Shown here: positions 43,634-52,810 of the stretch, one piece after another
Position numbering within the stretch: the stretch's first letter is position 1
Layout of the letters: every line of letters begins with the position of its first letter
Assembly: GCA_021300155.1 (NCBI GenBank)
Contig: JAJTID010000007.1
Coordinates: 1-62,899 of the forward strand
Direction of reading: 5' to 3'
DNA length: 62,899 nt
Source: Pirellula sp.
GTDB taxonomy: Bacteria > Planctomycetota > Planctomycetia > Pirellulales > Pirellulaceae
Notes under the pieces: model-generated
Seen by the model: only the letters and a program-made list of their open reading frames with translations
Database searches by the model: none
Told to the model about the DNA's origin: nothing
Program-made: the position numbers and the translations under genes

Positions 43634-45847
43634 ATGCTATTGCGAAAACCACTGAGTGCTACGCTCGGCCTCTCCACTTGCCTTCTGTTTGTCGAACCCT
43701 CAAGTGCTGTTGATCCTTTTCTCAATGGCTCATCAACGGTTCCCTCCGTAAACAGTCTGCCTAAGGACAGTCGGTTGCAACCCCCAAAGGATTTGAACGG
43801 ATACTTTCCATTCACGCCTCCGAAAACCAAAGCAGAATGGGAAGTTCGCTCTGAGTATGTGCGACGGCAAATGCTCGTCTCACTCGGTCTTTGGCCGATG
43901 CCAACCAAGACACCCCTCAATGCAGTGATTCATGGCAAGATCGATCTTCCCGAGTATTCGATCGAGAAAGTTTACTTCGAAAGCGTTCCAGGCTTTTACG
44001 TCACAGGCAATCTCTATCGCCCCAAGAATGTTACCGGCAAAGTACCCGGTGTACTGTTCGCGCATGGACATTGGAAAGACGCTCGACTGTCGACCGAAAC
44101 CGAAGCGAACTTGTTAAAGGAGATCGCGAATGGTGAAGAACGCTTCGAACAGGGAGGCCAAAGCCGATTCCAATCAATGTGTGTGCAGTTAGCACGAATG
44201 GGTTGCGTCGTTTGGCAATGGGACATGCTAAGCGATTCCGATTCGGTTCAATTGTCTCGTGAAGTTGTTCATACGTTTGCCAAACAACGACCTGAGATGA
44301 ACACGACTGAAAATTGGGGGCTTTACAGTCCGCAAGCAGAATCAAACTTGCAATCGATCCTCGGTCTGCAAACACTCAACGCCGTTCGGTCTCTCGATTT
44401 CTTATTGACCCTTCCTGAAGTCGATCCCAATCGAACCGCGATCACAGGCGCGAGTGGCGGTGGTACGCAGTCGATGATATTGGCCGCGATCGACCCACGA
44501 GTCCAACTTTCTTTTCCCGCAGTGATGGTAAGTACGGCAATGCAGGGTGGATGCACCTGCGAGAACGCTTCACTCCTTCGAATCAACACAGGGAATATTG
44601 AGTTCTCTGCATTGTTCGCTCCCAAGCCGCAGGGAATGACGAGCGCCAATGATTGGACCAAAGAGATGGCGACCAAAGGCTTCCCTGATATTCAAGACAC
44701 CTACGCGTTGCTGGGCGCACCCAAAAATGTAATGCTTCAACGAGGCGAACATTTCCCCCACAACTACAACGCTGTTTCTCGTTCAGCTTTCTATACGTGG
44801 CTCAATAAACATTTCAAGCTTGGGCAGAAAGAACCCGTCATCGAGCGTGATTATCAGCCCCTAAGTCGCGAACAACTGACCGTATGGAACGCTGAACATC
44901 CCGTTCCCAAAGAGAACGGACCGGAGTTTGAGAAGAAGCTACTCCGATGGCTCACCGAGGATGCACAAAAGCAATTGATCCATAGCGCAAAATCGATGGA
45001 AGGCATTCGACGAGATCTTGCGAAAGGACATGAGGTTTTGATCGGACGAAAACTGGAGCAAACCGGCCAAGTCCAATGGGAAATGAAGAGCAAAGAAGAT
45101 CGCGATGCGTTTATTGAAATGACTGGGACGTTGACGAATGCGCATCAAGAAGTCCTTCCCGTCGTTTGGTTGTATCCCAAGAAATGGAATGGCAAAGCGG
45201 TCGTATGGCTGGATGCGAATGGAAAGTCGGGGCTCAAAACGGCTGATGGAGAATGGAAAGCAGGCGTTGCGAAGTTGGTGGAATCAGGAGCCACGGTCGT
45301 AGGAATCGATTTGCTCTATCAAGGTGACTTCCTTGAGAATGGAAAACCGATAACTCAAACACCGATCGTTGCGAACCCTCGCGAATTTGCAGGCTACACG
45401 TTTGGGTACAACCATGCGTTGTTCGCGCAGCGTGCGCACGATGTGCTTACGGCCGTTCATTTTCTTCGCTCAGCTAAGATCGGCGATCATCCGAATCCAT
45501 CCTCGATATCGATCGTCGCGTTGGATCGTGTGGGCCCGATCGCTGTGGCCGCTCGCGCAATCGCCGGTGACGCGATCGACAAATCGGCGATCAATACCAA
45601 CGGCTTTCGTTTCGGGAAAGTGCTTAGCTATCGCGATGTCGACTTCTTGCCTGGCGGAAGCAAATACTTAGATCTTCCAGGCATGTTGGTTGCAGTCCCA
45701 ACAAAGCCGCTATGGTTGGCAGGCGAGTCCGCCGTTCCACCCGTCGTCGCGGAGGTTTTCAAAACTAGTTATAGACAGAATCTCGAACTTTATATGGGTG
45801 AGAAGACAGCCGAGGAGATGGCTGCCGTAAGCTGGCTGCTCAAATAG
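43634..45847 (+). CDS. exported alpha/beta hydrolase (acetyl-xylan-esterase-like)
   Basis: 737 residues from ATG 43634 (TTG 43619 possible); signal peptide at 1-26. The main hydrolase domain (about 80-400) has GVLFAHGHWKD, the nucleophile elbow GASGGGTQ (Ser), and a late His in GEHFPHNYN; this is the abhydrolase/acetyl-xylan-esterase-like group common in planctomycetes. A second part (about 480-737) resembles a partial repeat of a hydrolase fold (GKAVVWLDANG, VVGIDLLYQGDF, ISIVALDRVGP) but with no Ser elbow, so it is probably non-catalytic. Likely acts on acetylated or glucuronoylated polysaccharide outside the cytoplasm. Confidence 0.85.
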   Translation: MLLRKPLSATLGLSTCLLFVEPSSAVDPFLNGSSTVPSVNSLPKDSRLQPPKDLNGYFPFTPPKTKAEWEVRSEYVRRQMLVSLGLWPMPTKTPLNAVIHGKIDLPEYSIEKVYFESVPGFYVTGNLYRPKNVTGKVPGVLFAHGHWKDARLSTETEANLLKEIANGEERFEQGGQSRFQSMCVQLARMGCVVWQWDMLSDSDSVQLSREVVHTFAKQRPEMNTTENWGLYSPQAESNLQSILGLQTLNAVRSLDFLLTLPEVDPNRTAITGASGGGTQSMILAAIDPRVQLSFPAVMVSTAMQGGCTCENASLLRINTGNIEFSALFAPKPQGMTSANDWTKEMATKGFPDIQDTYALLGAPKNVMLQRGEHFPHNYNAVSRSAFYTWLNKHFKLGQKEPVIERDYQPLSREQLTVWNAEHPVPKENGPEFEKKLLRWLTEDAQKQLIHSAKSMEGIRRDLAKGHEVLIGRKLEQTGQVQWEMKSKEDRDAFIEMTGTLTNAHQEVLPVVWLYPKKWNGKAVVWLDANGKSGLKTADGEWKAGVAKLVESGATVVGIDLLYQGDFLENGKPITQTPIVANPREFAGYTFGYNHALFAQRAHDVLTAVHFLRSAKIGDHPNPSSISIVALDRVGPIAVAARAIAGDAIDKSAINTNGFRFGKVLSYRDVDFLPGGSKYLDLPGMLVAVPTKPLWLAGESAVPPVVAEVFKTSYRQNLELYMGEKTAEEMAAVSWLLK

Positions 45848-45891
45848 CGCACACCAATTCGGACAGAGATGAGCTAGTGCTAATGTTACGG

Positions 45892-46628
45892 TTATTGCAG
45901 CTTCAATGGGCCGCCGATGAATCCGGACTTGAGGCCTGTCATGGTCAGTGCCATTTGGCCTCGAATGATGGGCGTCCGATAAAGCCACGGTAGAGTGCAA
46001 TCGCGAAACACGCCTCGCCATCGACCGTCGGATTGAAAAAAGGGTGTCAGCAGGGCGGTGACGAATCGGTAGAATCGCGAGTGGTCCCTCTGCTCCTCGA
46101 CAAAACGTTGGCCCGCTTTTTCCCAATCGCCTAGGGCTTCCAAGGCTTTGGCAAATCGGTAAGCGTCGAGCAACGCGAAATTGAGTCCTTGCCCCAAGTG
46201 TGGACTATTGGCATGCGCCGCGTTCCCAAGAAAGGCGAAGCGTTCGTTGAACACGGGTGCAACACTTGCTCGACGATAGGTTCCGTAGGTTGCACAGGAC
46301 CAATCACTCATCGAGTCGATCGTTTCGCTCGCGGCTGGATAGAACTGCATCAACTCCGATTTCCAGTCTTCGATCAATTGCCCCATGCATCGTTCACGAT
46401 CACGACAGGCGAGTCCCCAGAAGAGGCTGGCTCTGCCATTTCCTAATGGCAAAACCCATCAGTCGAGTGGAACCGTTGACGATCTGAAGCAATCGATGAC
46501 GCACTTGCGTGGATGCAACATTGCATCAAATGGCAGCGTAGTCATATTCTTTGTCGCGACCGCGAAAGCCAGATTGAGATCCTCACAATACCGCAGCCAA
46601 TGACTGCGATAATCAGGGGTAGATTCAT
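45892..46628 (-). pseudogene. broken FAD-dependent monooxygenase (UbiH-like)
   Basis: A start with good ribosome binding site (AAGGAAG before ATG 46628) opens with MNLPLIIAVIGCGIVRI, the beginning of an FAD-binding motif, but stops after 28 codons. Pieces of the middle survive in other frames (RHRLLQIVNGSTRLMGF near 46450-46520) and the last 186 codons (45892-46452) are intact: VLPLGNGRASLFWGL, the flavin-binding segment FLGNAAHANSPHLGQGLN and the helical C-terminus. At least one large internal deletion, in-frame stops and a frameshift are needed to explain this. The D of the usual GDAAH motif is N here. Confidence 0.75.
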
Positions 46629-46700
46629 GATACTACTTCCTTTCAAGACATAAACTCCGTCCTGTCAAGATGCAGATCGATCATTCAAACCGGCGCGAGA

Positions 46701-47708
46701 CTACTCAATAACTTTCGCGTCGATCCACTTCATCAGGCCGCGTAGTTGGCGACCGACTTGCTCGATCTGATGTTGACGCTGAATGCGGCGTTGTGCTTTG
46801 AATGCAGGAGCATTGGCTTTATTTTCAAGGATCCACTCGCGAGCAAACTCACCTGTTTGGATTTCCTTGAGTATCTTCTTCATCTCAGCCTTGGTCTCGG
46901 CAGTGATGATTCGAGGCCCGCGTGTATAATCACCGAATTCTGCAGTGTTCGAGATGCTGTACCGCATGTAGTTCAAACCACCTTGGTAGAGAAGATCGAC
47001 GATCAGTTTCAATTCGTGCATGCACTCAAAGTAAGCCATCTCGGGTTGATAACCAGCTTCAACGAGTGTTTCAAAACCTGCCTTCACGAGCTCGCTTACA
47101 CCGCCGCAAAGCACCACTTGTTCGCCGAACAAATCGGTCTCGGTTTCTTCGGCGATCGAGGTTTCGATAACACCGCCACGAGTTCCACCGATCCCCTTGG
47201 CATAAGCAAGACCCAGTTTGCGAGTCGTATCGGATGCACCCGTGCCGAGAGCGATCAAGCAGGGAACTCCACCACCTTTGGTGTATTCGCTACGAACCAA
47301 GTGACCAGGTCCTTTGGGAGCGACGAGCAATGTATCGACACCTTGGGGTGGATCGATTTGTCCAAAGTGAAGATTGAAACCATGTGAGCACATCAACACA
47401 TTGCCTTGGGATAGATTCGGCTTGATGTGAGCTCGGTAGATATCCCCTTGGACTTCATCAGGGAGAAGCACGTTGATGATGTCTGCTTGCTTGGTGGCTT
47501 CGCCGACTTCGAGTGGTTTGAAGCCGTGGCTGACGGCGAGGTCATAGTTCTTGCTGCCGGGGCGTTGCCCGATGATCACTTTGCAGCCGCTGTCTCGTAG
47601 GTTTTGCGCTTGTGCGTGACCTTGAGAGCCGTAGCCGAGAATCGCGATCGTCTTATCTTTGAGAACGGAGAGATCGGCGTCGTTATCGTAGTAAATCTTT
47701 GCTGCCAT
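46701..47708 (-). CDS. ilvC: ketol-acid reductoisomerase (class I)
   Basis: Converts acetolactate to dihydroxyisovalerate with NADPH and Mg in valine/isoleucine synthesis. 335 residues, the short class I form. NADPH-binding motif [20 protein letters not shown] (about 22-41); the knotted C-terminal domain has the metal-binding acidic residues in [20 protein letters not shown] (about 186-205) and the late [17 protein letters not shown] (about 229-245). It follows ilvN on the same strand with an 85-base gap, so they are likely one operon. Confidence 0.97.
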   Translation of the reverse strand: MAAKIYYDNDADLSVLKDKTIAILGYGSQGHAQAQNLRDSGCKVIIGQRPGSKNYDLAVSHGFKPLEVGEATKQADIINVLLPDEVQGDIYRAHIKPNLSQGNVLMCSHGFNLHFGQIDPPQGVDTLLVAPKGPGHLVRSEYTKGGGVPCLIALGTGASDTTRKLGLAYAKGIGGTRGGVIETSIAEETETDLFGEQVVLCGGVSELVKAGFETLVEAGYQPEMAYFECMHELKLIVDLLYQGGLNYMRYSISNTAEFGDYTRGPRIITAETKAEMKKILKEIQTGEFAREWILENKANAPAFKAQRRIQRQHQIEQVGRQLRGLMKWIDAKVIE

Positions 47709-47793
47709 GAGTGTGATGTTTATGAAAGGGGAGAGAAATGGAAGTTAGAGAAATTGTCATCTGCCGTCATAGCAGGCCAAAGATGCGAACCAG

Positions 47794-48321
47794 CTAGGAA
47801 TCTAAATCGCTATCGTCGCTGGGACCCGTTGTCGCATCTGGGTTGCTGCCGCGAACCATGGCAATGCGCCCAGTTCGCACCAGTTCAATGATGCCGTAGG
47901 GTCGCATTCTTTCGATGAAGGCCTGGCACTTTGACTCGCGACCCGAGATCTCGACCATCAATTCTTCAGGGCCAACATCGACGATTCGTCCTCGGAAGAT
48001 ATCGACAAGCTCACGAATCTCGGTTCGCAATGCACCGCTCGATGCACGCACCTTGACCAACATCAAGTCTCTCTCGACATAATCGCGCGACGAGATATCT
48101 TGAACTGCTACGACCGTTACAATCTTTTCAAGTTGCTTACGGACTTGTTCGGAGACTCGATTATCGCCGACGACAACAAAAGTCATCCTCGATAAATTTT
48201 TGTTTTCTGTTTCACCCACAGCGAGGGATTCAATATTGTAACCACGCGAGGCCAACATACCTGAGATATGGGCCAGAACGCCTGGAACGTTTTGAACTAC
48301 CGCAGATAGTACGTGGCGCAT
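47794..48321 (-). CDS. ilvN: acetolactate synthase, small (regulatory) subunit
   Basis: 175 residues: N-terminal ACT domain (HVLSAVVQNVPGVLAHISGM, then LASRGYNIESLAVG, residues about 2-40) which gives valine feedback inhibition, and the C-terminal domain typical of IlvH/IlvN. The catalytic large subunit ilvB is not in the window; upstream of ilvN is a divergent methyltransferase gene. The subunit is therefore unlinked from its partner here. ilvC follows. Confidence 0.93.
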   Translation of the reverse strand: MRHVLSAVVQNVPGVLAHISGMLASRGYNIESLAVGETENKNLSRMTFVVVGDNRVSEQVRKQLEKIVTVVAVQDISSRDYVERDLMLVKVRASSGALRTEIRELVDIFRGRIVDVGPEELMVEISGRESKCQAFIERMRPYGIIELVRTGRIAMVRGSNPDATTGPSDDSDLDS

Positions 48322-48498
48322 CCCAATGTTTCTGAATTTCGAACTCGCAAGTGTTCATGAAAATCGGATCATCGTTCCGCGAGTCTCTGGAACAATCACC
48401 CATTGCATCTTTCTGCAAGGGTGAGAATGATAATTCAAATCCCTGTTTTCTCAAGGCTTAAGCTTTGATGCAGAACTGCCACCGAGCCAATTTCCAGA

Positions 48499-49362
48499 TT
48501 GACCCTTCACGTGTTTTCAACGTCACAGTATCAGTTAATCGACTTCGGTAACGGCAGAAAGCTGGAGCAAATCAACGGAATCATTGTTGACCGCCCGTCT
48601 CCAGGAGCAGTTGATCGTCCATTGGGTTCGCCCGATTGGGAAAAAGCTGAATTGCAATTCGATGAAAATCGCAATCGCTGGAATTACCGCGACTCATGCA
48701 GCGATAGGCTTGAAGAATGGTTTTGTGAAATCGGAACTGTCCGCATGCGGCTCAAACCAACTTCAACCGGCCAGATTGGGATTTTCCCTGAACATTGGGA
48801 GCACTGGAATTGGATTGCAAGCAATCCAATTCCGAAGACCGACGAGCCGATCCGTGTGTTGAATCTTTTCGCCTACACCGGAGCAACATCATTAGCGTTA
48901 GCATCGCAGGGCTATTCGGTCACTCATGTAGATTCTTCGAAACCGACCGTCGCATGGGCCAGAGAAAACTGCGCGGCTTCTGGACTCGGAGAAGCTCCTA
49001 TTCGGTGGATCGTGGACGATGCTCTGAAGTTTGTCGAGAGAGAGGTCCGTCGTGGCAGTCTGTATGAAATTATCTTGCTCGACCCACCTACGTTCGGTCA
49101 TGGCACGAACAAACAGCGTTGGGAGGTGCATCGCGATCTGCCTCGATTGCTCAACGGTTGTTGGAAGCTACTTTCAGAACATCGGCGCAACGTTTTGCTT
49201 ACTGGACATTCACAGAACATGGACTTGCGTCAATTGGCGCGAGATCTAGAGGATGAGTTCGGCTCCAAGTCGATTGGCACGTTCAAAATCCAACAGGCTT
49301 ACCTTATGGATCAAGGCGACCGAAAGCTCGATTGCGGCTACGCATGCAAGTTTTGCTGGTAG
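48499..49362 (+). CDS. class I SAM-dependent methyltransferase (RlmI/RlmK-like)
   Basis: 287 residues from TTG 48499; GTG 48511 would also serve. SAM-binding motif LNLFAYTGATSLALASQGYS (about 114-133), acidic loop HVDSSKP, catalytic-type LLDPPTFGHG (about 193-202). This is the family that modifies 23S rRNA (e.g. RlmI, RlmK), but the N-terminal PUA-like domain of RlmI is not evident; a shorter beta-rich part replaces it. Divergent from ilvN. Confidence 0.85.
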   Translation: MTLHVFSTSQYQLIDFGNGRKLEQINGIIVDRPSPGAVDRPLGSPDWEKAELQFDENRNRWNYRDSCSDRLEEWFCEIGTVRMRLKPTSTGQIGIFPEHWEHWNWIASNPIPKTDEPIRVLNLFAYTGATSLALASQGYSVTHVDSSKPTVAWARENCAASGLGEAPIRWIVDDALKFVEREVRRGSLYEIILLDPPTFGHGTNKQRWEVHRDLPRLLNGCWKLLSEHRRNVLLTGHSQNMDLRQLARDLEDEFGSKSIGTFKIQQAYLMDQGDRKLDCGYACKFCW

Positions 49363-49507
49363 TGATGTTTAGTCGCTCGCTAGGCGTTTTGTAAAACCCT
49401 CGAGCATGGGTCATGTTCTTCACCATTTTCGGTCATGTTTGTCTAGCCAACTTTCGGACTCTTCTCGGGGGAGCCTCAGGAACTAATTGTTGTACACGCA
49501 ACCGCCC

Positions 49508-50455
49508 TCATACTGAAGGATCTTTTTGTTCCCCTGCATAGATTCCGCGAAGGTGTGCGTCAACGCACTCGGGCATATGCGTTAGATGGTATCCACCTTC
49601 AAGAATCGAAACCAATTTTCCTTCGCAGGTGGATTGAGCTAGTTGTCGAATCCATTTGCCAGCGGATTCGTAGTCTTCAGCTTCCAAGGACAAGCCACCC
49701 ACGGGATCTGCCCGATGCGCATCAAACCCTGCACTCAATAGAATCAATTGTGGCTTGAACGAAGATGCTAGCTTCTCAGTCGATTGCATGAGTTTCGCTA
49801 GAAAATCTTTTGCAGTGGTGCTTGCAGGAACGGGCAGATTGACTTTCGTTCCAATCGCTTTGCCGGCGCCGGTTTCCTCTTCTTTGCCGGTGCCGGGGTA
49901 GAAAGGGAATCGATGAATCGAAATAAAAGCGACCGAGGGATCTTCCCAGAAGGTAGCCTGCGTTCCATTTCCATGGTGTACATCCCAATCGACGATCAGC
50001 ACGCGATCGAGACCAAGGGAGCGAGCGGTTAGCGCGCTTATTGCAACGTTGTTGAGCAAGCAGAATCCCATGGCGGATTGGGGCATGGCATGATGGCCAG
50101 GCGGTCGAATCGCGCAGAACGCAGTTTTGTCTTCGCCTGCAACAACGCGACGGACCGCATCACAAACGGCACCAGCTCCATACGAGGCCGCTTGCCAAGA
50201 ACCGGCGGATACGACGGTGTCTACTTCGATGCGACCGGCGTCGTCTTTGCACCAAGATTGCAGTTTATCGAGATAGTCGGGACTATGGTTGCGAAGGCAC
50301 TCTTCGCGAGTGGCCAACTTCCATTCGGGGGTCTTGCAACGCTCCACCCAACCAGAGCGGTGCAACATTTCGTTCACGCGAAGGATACGTGCTACGCATT
50401 CAGGATGCGACCCCGTATCGTGCATGGAAAAGTCGGAACTGTGATACAAGAGCAT
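49508..50455 (-). CDS. histone-deacetylase-family protein
   Basis: 315 residues of the AcuC/HDAC-like fold. Active-site segments: RPPGHHAMP with paired His (about 117-125), IVDWDVHHGNGTQ (about 153-165) and LLSAGFDAHRADPVGG (about 239-254), giving the zinc ligands Asp-His-Asp. Bacterial members deacetylate acetyl-CoA synthetase (AcuC), acetylpolyamines, or unknown substrates. The gene follows the histidine kinase with three bases between, so the two are probably co-translated; a joint role in a metabolic response is speculation. Confidence 0.9.
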   Translation of the reverse strand: MLLYHSSDFSMHDTGSHPECVARILRVNEMLHRSGWVERCKTPEWKLATREECLRNHSPDYLDKLQSWCKDDAGRIEVDTVVSAGSWQAASYGAGAVCDAVRRVVAGEDKTAFCAIRPPGHHAMPQSAMGFCLLNNVAISALTARSLGLDRVLIVDWDVHHGNGTQATFWEDPSVAFISIHRFPFYPGTGKEEETGAGKAIGTKVNLPVPASTTAKDFLAKLMQSTEKLASSFKPQLILLSAGFDAHRADPVGGLSLEAEDYESAGKWIRQLAQSTCEGKLVSILEGGYHLTHMPECVDAHLRGIYAGEQKDPSV

Positions 50456-50458
50456 GAG

Positions 50459-51271
50459 TCAAGCTGCGGGTTTTTCCTCTGCAGCTTCCGTGGTAACAGG
50501 AAAACGTATACAGAATGCTGTACCTTTTCCTACGGCACTCTCGACGCGAATTCTACCATGATGCTTCTCAACAATCTCCTTGCAGGCGCTCAAACCAAGA
50601 CCTGTTCCACCTTTTCCACTGGAGTCGGGCCCCGATTTGGTAGTGAAGAATGGATCGAAGATTTTTGTGAGTAATTCTTGTGCGATGCCACAGCCCGAAT
50701 CGCGAACCGTGAGTACAACCGAATTGGAACTAGCCTCAAACGCAAGCTTGATTTTGATCATGCCATTTTCGCCAATTGCCTGCCGAGCATTGGTCAATAG
50801 ATTGAGAAGCAGACGCTGTATTTGATCGGCAGCCGCCATGACGAGGGGGACGTCGTCAATCTGTTTGTCGACGAGGATTCGATACTTTTGCATTTCCCGT
50901 TCAAGCAGGACCAAAGTATCTTCGATGACACGAGCGAGTTTGGTCGGTTCCAACTCACCAGGTCGGCTTCTAGACAGACCTAGCACCATGCTGGTGATTT
51001 TTGCCCCCCGATTGGCAGCTTCCAAAATTCGACTGAATGCTTTTTCCCGGCTGGCATCGTCTTTGTTTCGAAGCCCCATTTTTGCATAGTTCATGACCGT
51101 CATCAGGAGGTTGTTGAACTCATGCGTTGTGGTGCTCGTTAGCTCGCCGACGGCGGCCAATCTCTCCAGTTGCACCATTCGGGATTGAAGTTCCTCGATC
51201 CAGGCATCCCTTGGATCGGGAGAGCTGGAAGAGGCTCTGAGAGCGGATGCGCTTGGTTTGGGAATTGTCAT
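50459..51271 (-). CDS. soluble sensor histidine kinase
   Basis: 270 residues. The H-box is THEFNNLLMTVMNYAKMG (about 48-65), and the HATPase domain has N-box LLLNLLTNARQAIG, G1 DSGCGIA, G2 GKGGTGLGLS. There is no transmembrane helix and no PAS, GAF or HAMP domain before the H-box, only a short coiled-coil-like start (LQSRMVQLERLAAVGELTS). The sensing input must come from another protein. No response regulator is adjacent. Upstream it begins the two-gene unit with the HDAC-like gene. Confidence 0.9.
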   Translation of the reverse strand: MTIPKPSASALRASSSSPDPRDAWIEELQSRMVQLERLAAVGELTSTTTHEFNNLLMTVMNYAKMGLRNKDDASREKAFSRILEAANRGAKITSMVLGLSRSRPGELEPTKLARVIEDTLVLLEREMQKYRILVDKQIDDVPLVMAAADQIQRLLLNLLTNARQAIGENGMIKIKLAFEASSNSVVLTVRDSGCGIAQELLTKIFDPFFTTKSGPDSSGKGGTGLGLSACKEIVEKHHGRIRVESAVGKGTAFCIRFPVTTEAAEEKPAA

Positions 51272-51377
51272 GAATGGACTTGGTCAGAGGCGATTCGGTA
51301 TGGCTCCGAATGAATAAAAGCGGCTAATGTGCACTGCGGCATCGTTCATACCTCATTTTGCTTTTCAGAATCAATAC

Positions 51378-51686
51378 ATGAGTGGCATGTTTTCAACTGT
51401 CGATAGATTGCACCGTCTGTTGGAAATCGCCGAATCCGAGGGGATTCAGATTCGGCGTGAGTGGATGCGAGGGGTTCGTGGGGGGTTGGTAAGAGTCGGG
51501 AGTTCGCCGATTTTATTCGTCGACGAATCGTTGAGCTTAAGGGAGCAATGTGAGGCCGCATTAACTGCGCTCGGGCAACTTGACTGGTCTGAGACCGAGT
51601 TTGGGGGCGAAATGAAATTGCTTCTCGACTGCCAGGAGAGGAAGGAAACGTTGGAAGAAGTGCCAGAAAAACAAACTTGGGGCTAG
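51378..51686 (+). CDS. small conserved-looking protein of unknown function
   Basis: About 102 residues from ATG 51378 (ATG 51387 also possible; 51327 would overlap the kinase promoter). Helical start DRLHRLLEIAESEGIQIRRE, a central WMRGVRGGLVRVGSSPILFVDE and an acidic helical end. The pattern (basic helix, then beta hairpin with metal- or substrate-like polar residues) resembles small planctomycete proteins, but I have no function to offer. Confidence 0.65.
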   Translation: MSGMFSTVDRLHRLLEIAESEGIQIRREWMRGVRGGLVRVGSSPILFVDESLSLREQCEAALTALGQLDWSETEFGGEMKLLLDCQERKETLEEVPEKQTWG

Positions 51687-51817
51687 CCAATCGCGGCCAA
51701 AAAAGGTATTTAAGTGACTCAAAATTGGTGAAACGAAGGCTGTTTCGCCGCTATTCCCACCGCATGCATGCCCGATGCATCAGCGTGTTTTGACCAAAGG
51801 TTTTAGGAAACATTGAA

Positions 51818-52201
51818 ATGCCAGTGAGTGAAGATGTCTTTACCAAAGTCCAGGCCGCGTTAATCGATGCACTCGGAGTCGATGACTCTGACGTGACAGA
51901 GAACGCAACCATGGTCGGTGATTTGGGTGCAGAGTCGATCGACTTTCTCGATATCGTTTTCAAGCTTGAAAAGGCCTTTGGTATCAAGATTGCCACGGAA
52001 GATCTATTTCCCAAAGATATCTTGACCGACAGCAACTTTATCCAAGACGGTAAAGTAACAGCGACCGGATTGGCCGAACTGAAGAAGCGGATGCCTTGGG
52101 CAAACCTCTCCAAGTTCGAACAAAACCCACGAGTCCAAGACTTTGGCGATTTGTTGACGGTCAGCGATTTGTGCCGTTATGTCGAATCGAAGCTCGCGTA
52201 G
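51818..52201 (+). CDS. acyl carrier protein
   Basis: 127 residues, longer than housekeeping ACP. The phosphopantetheine site is DLGAESIDFLDIVF (Ser about 37), with the usual acidic helix II after it. A C-terminal extension of about 45 residues (KKRMPWANLSKFEQNPRVQD...) ends in another helix. Neighbours are a FabZ-like dehydratase (directly abutting) and a FabF-like ketosynthase, so it serves a dedicated acyl-chain pathway rather than bulk fatty acid synthesis. Confidence 0.9.
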   Translation: MPVSEDVFTKVQAALIDALGVDDSDVTENATMVGDLGAESIDFLDIVFKLEKAFGIKIATEDLFPKDILTDSNFIQDGKVTATGLAELKKRMPWANLSKFEQNPRVQDFGDLLTVSDLCRYVESKLA

Positions 52202-52750
52202 ATGCGTTGGTTTTGGATCGATCGATTTACCGAGTTTGTTAGAGACACTCGAGCAACTACGATCAAAAATATATCCTTCGGCGAAGAACCGCTCGACGAC
52301 TACCAACCGGGACACCCTCATTACCCTCATTCACTGATGATTGAAGGAATGGCGCAGACCGGCGGGCTGTTGGTTTCCGAACCGGGCGGCTTCCTGACCA
52401 AAACAGTGCTGGCCAAGGTTTCCAAGGCAGTCTTTCATCGTTTGGTTGTACCAGGCGATCAGATTTTTTTCAAAGCCGAAGTGCAGGACAAACAGCCGAC
52501 GGGGGCGATTGTTAGTGGCACCATCACGGTCGGCGATGAATTGGTCGCCGAATTGGAACTATGGTTCGCGTTCCTGGACGAGAGATTTGGCGAAAGTGCA
52601 TTGTTTCCTCCCGAAGATTTGCTTCGAACTCTTCGAATTCTCAAAATGTTCGATGTTGCTGTCGATCAGAACGGCAATAAAATAGGTCCACCACAACATA
52701 TGCTTGATGCCGAAATACAAGCAGCCCGGAGCTATGGGGAATTAATTTAA
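52202..52750 (+). CDS. FabZ/FabA-like 3-hydroxyacyl-ACP dehydratase
   Basis: 182 residues with ATG immediately after the ACP stop. The hot-dog fold active site is seen in PGHPHYPHSLMIEGMAQTGG (about 36-55), where His and the Glu after LMI match the catalytic pair of FabZ. The C-terminal tail of about 45 residues is specific to this group. It should dehydrate 3-hydroxyacyl groups on the preceding ACP. Confidence 0.85.
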   Translation: MRWFWIDRFTEFVRDTRATTIKNISFGEEPLDDYQPGHPHYPHSLMIEGMAQTGGLLVSEPGGFLTKTVLAKVSKAVFHRLVVPGDQIFFKAEVQDKQPTGAIVSGTITVGDELVAELELWFAFLDERFGESALFPPEDLLRTLRILKMFDVAVDQNGNKIGPPQHMLDAEIQAARSYGELI

Positions 52751-52810
52751 TCGAATTGGTTCTCGTGGATCACTGGTGCTTAGACACACGAATGGGAGTT
52801 GGTGTTATAG

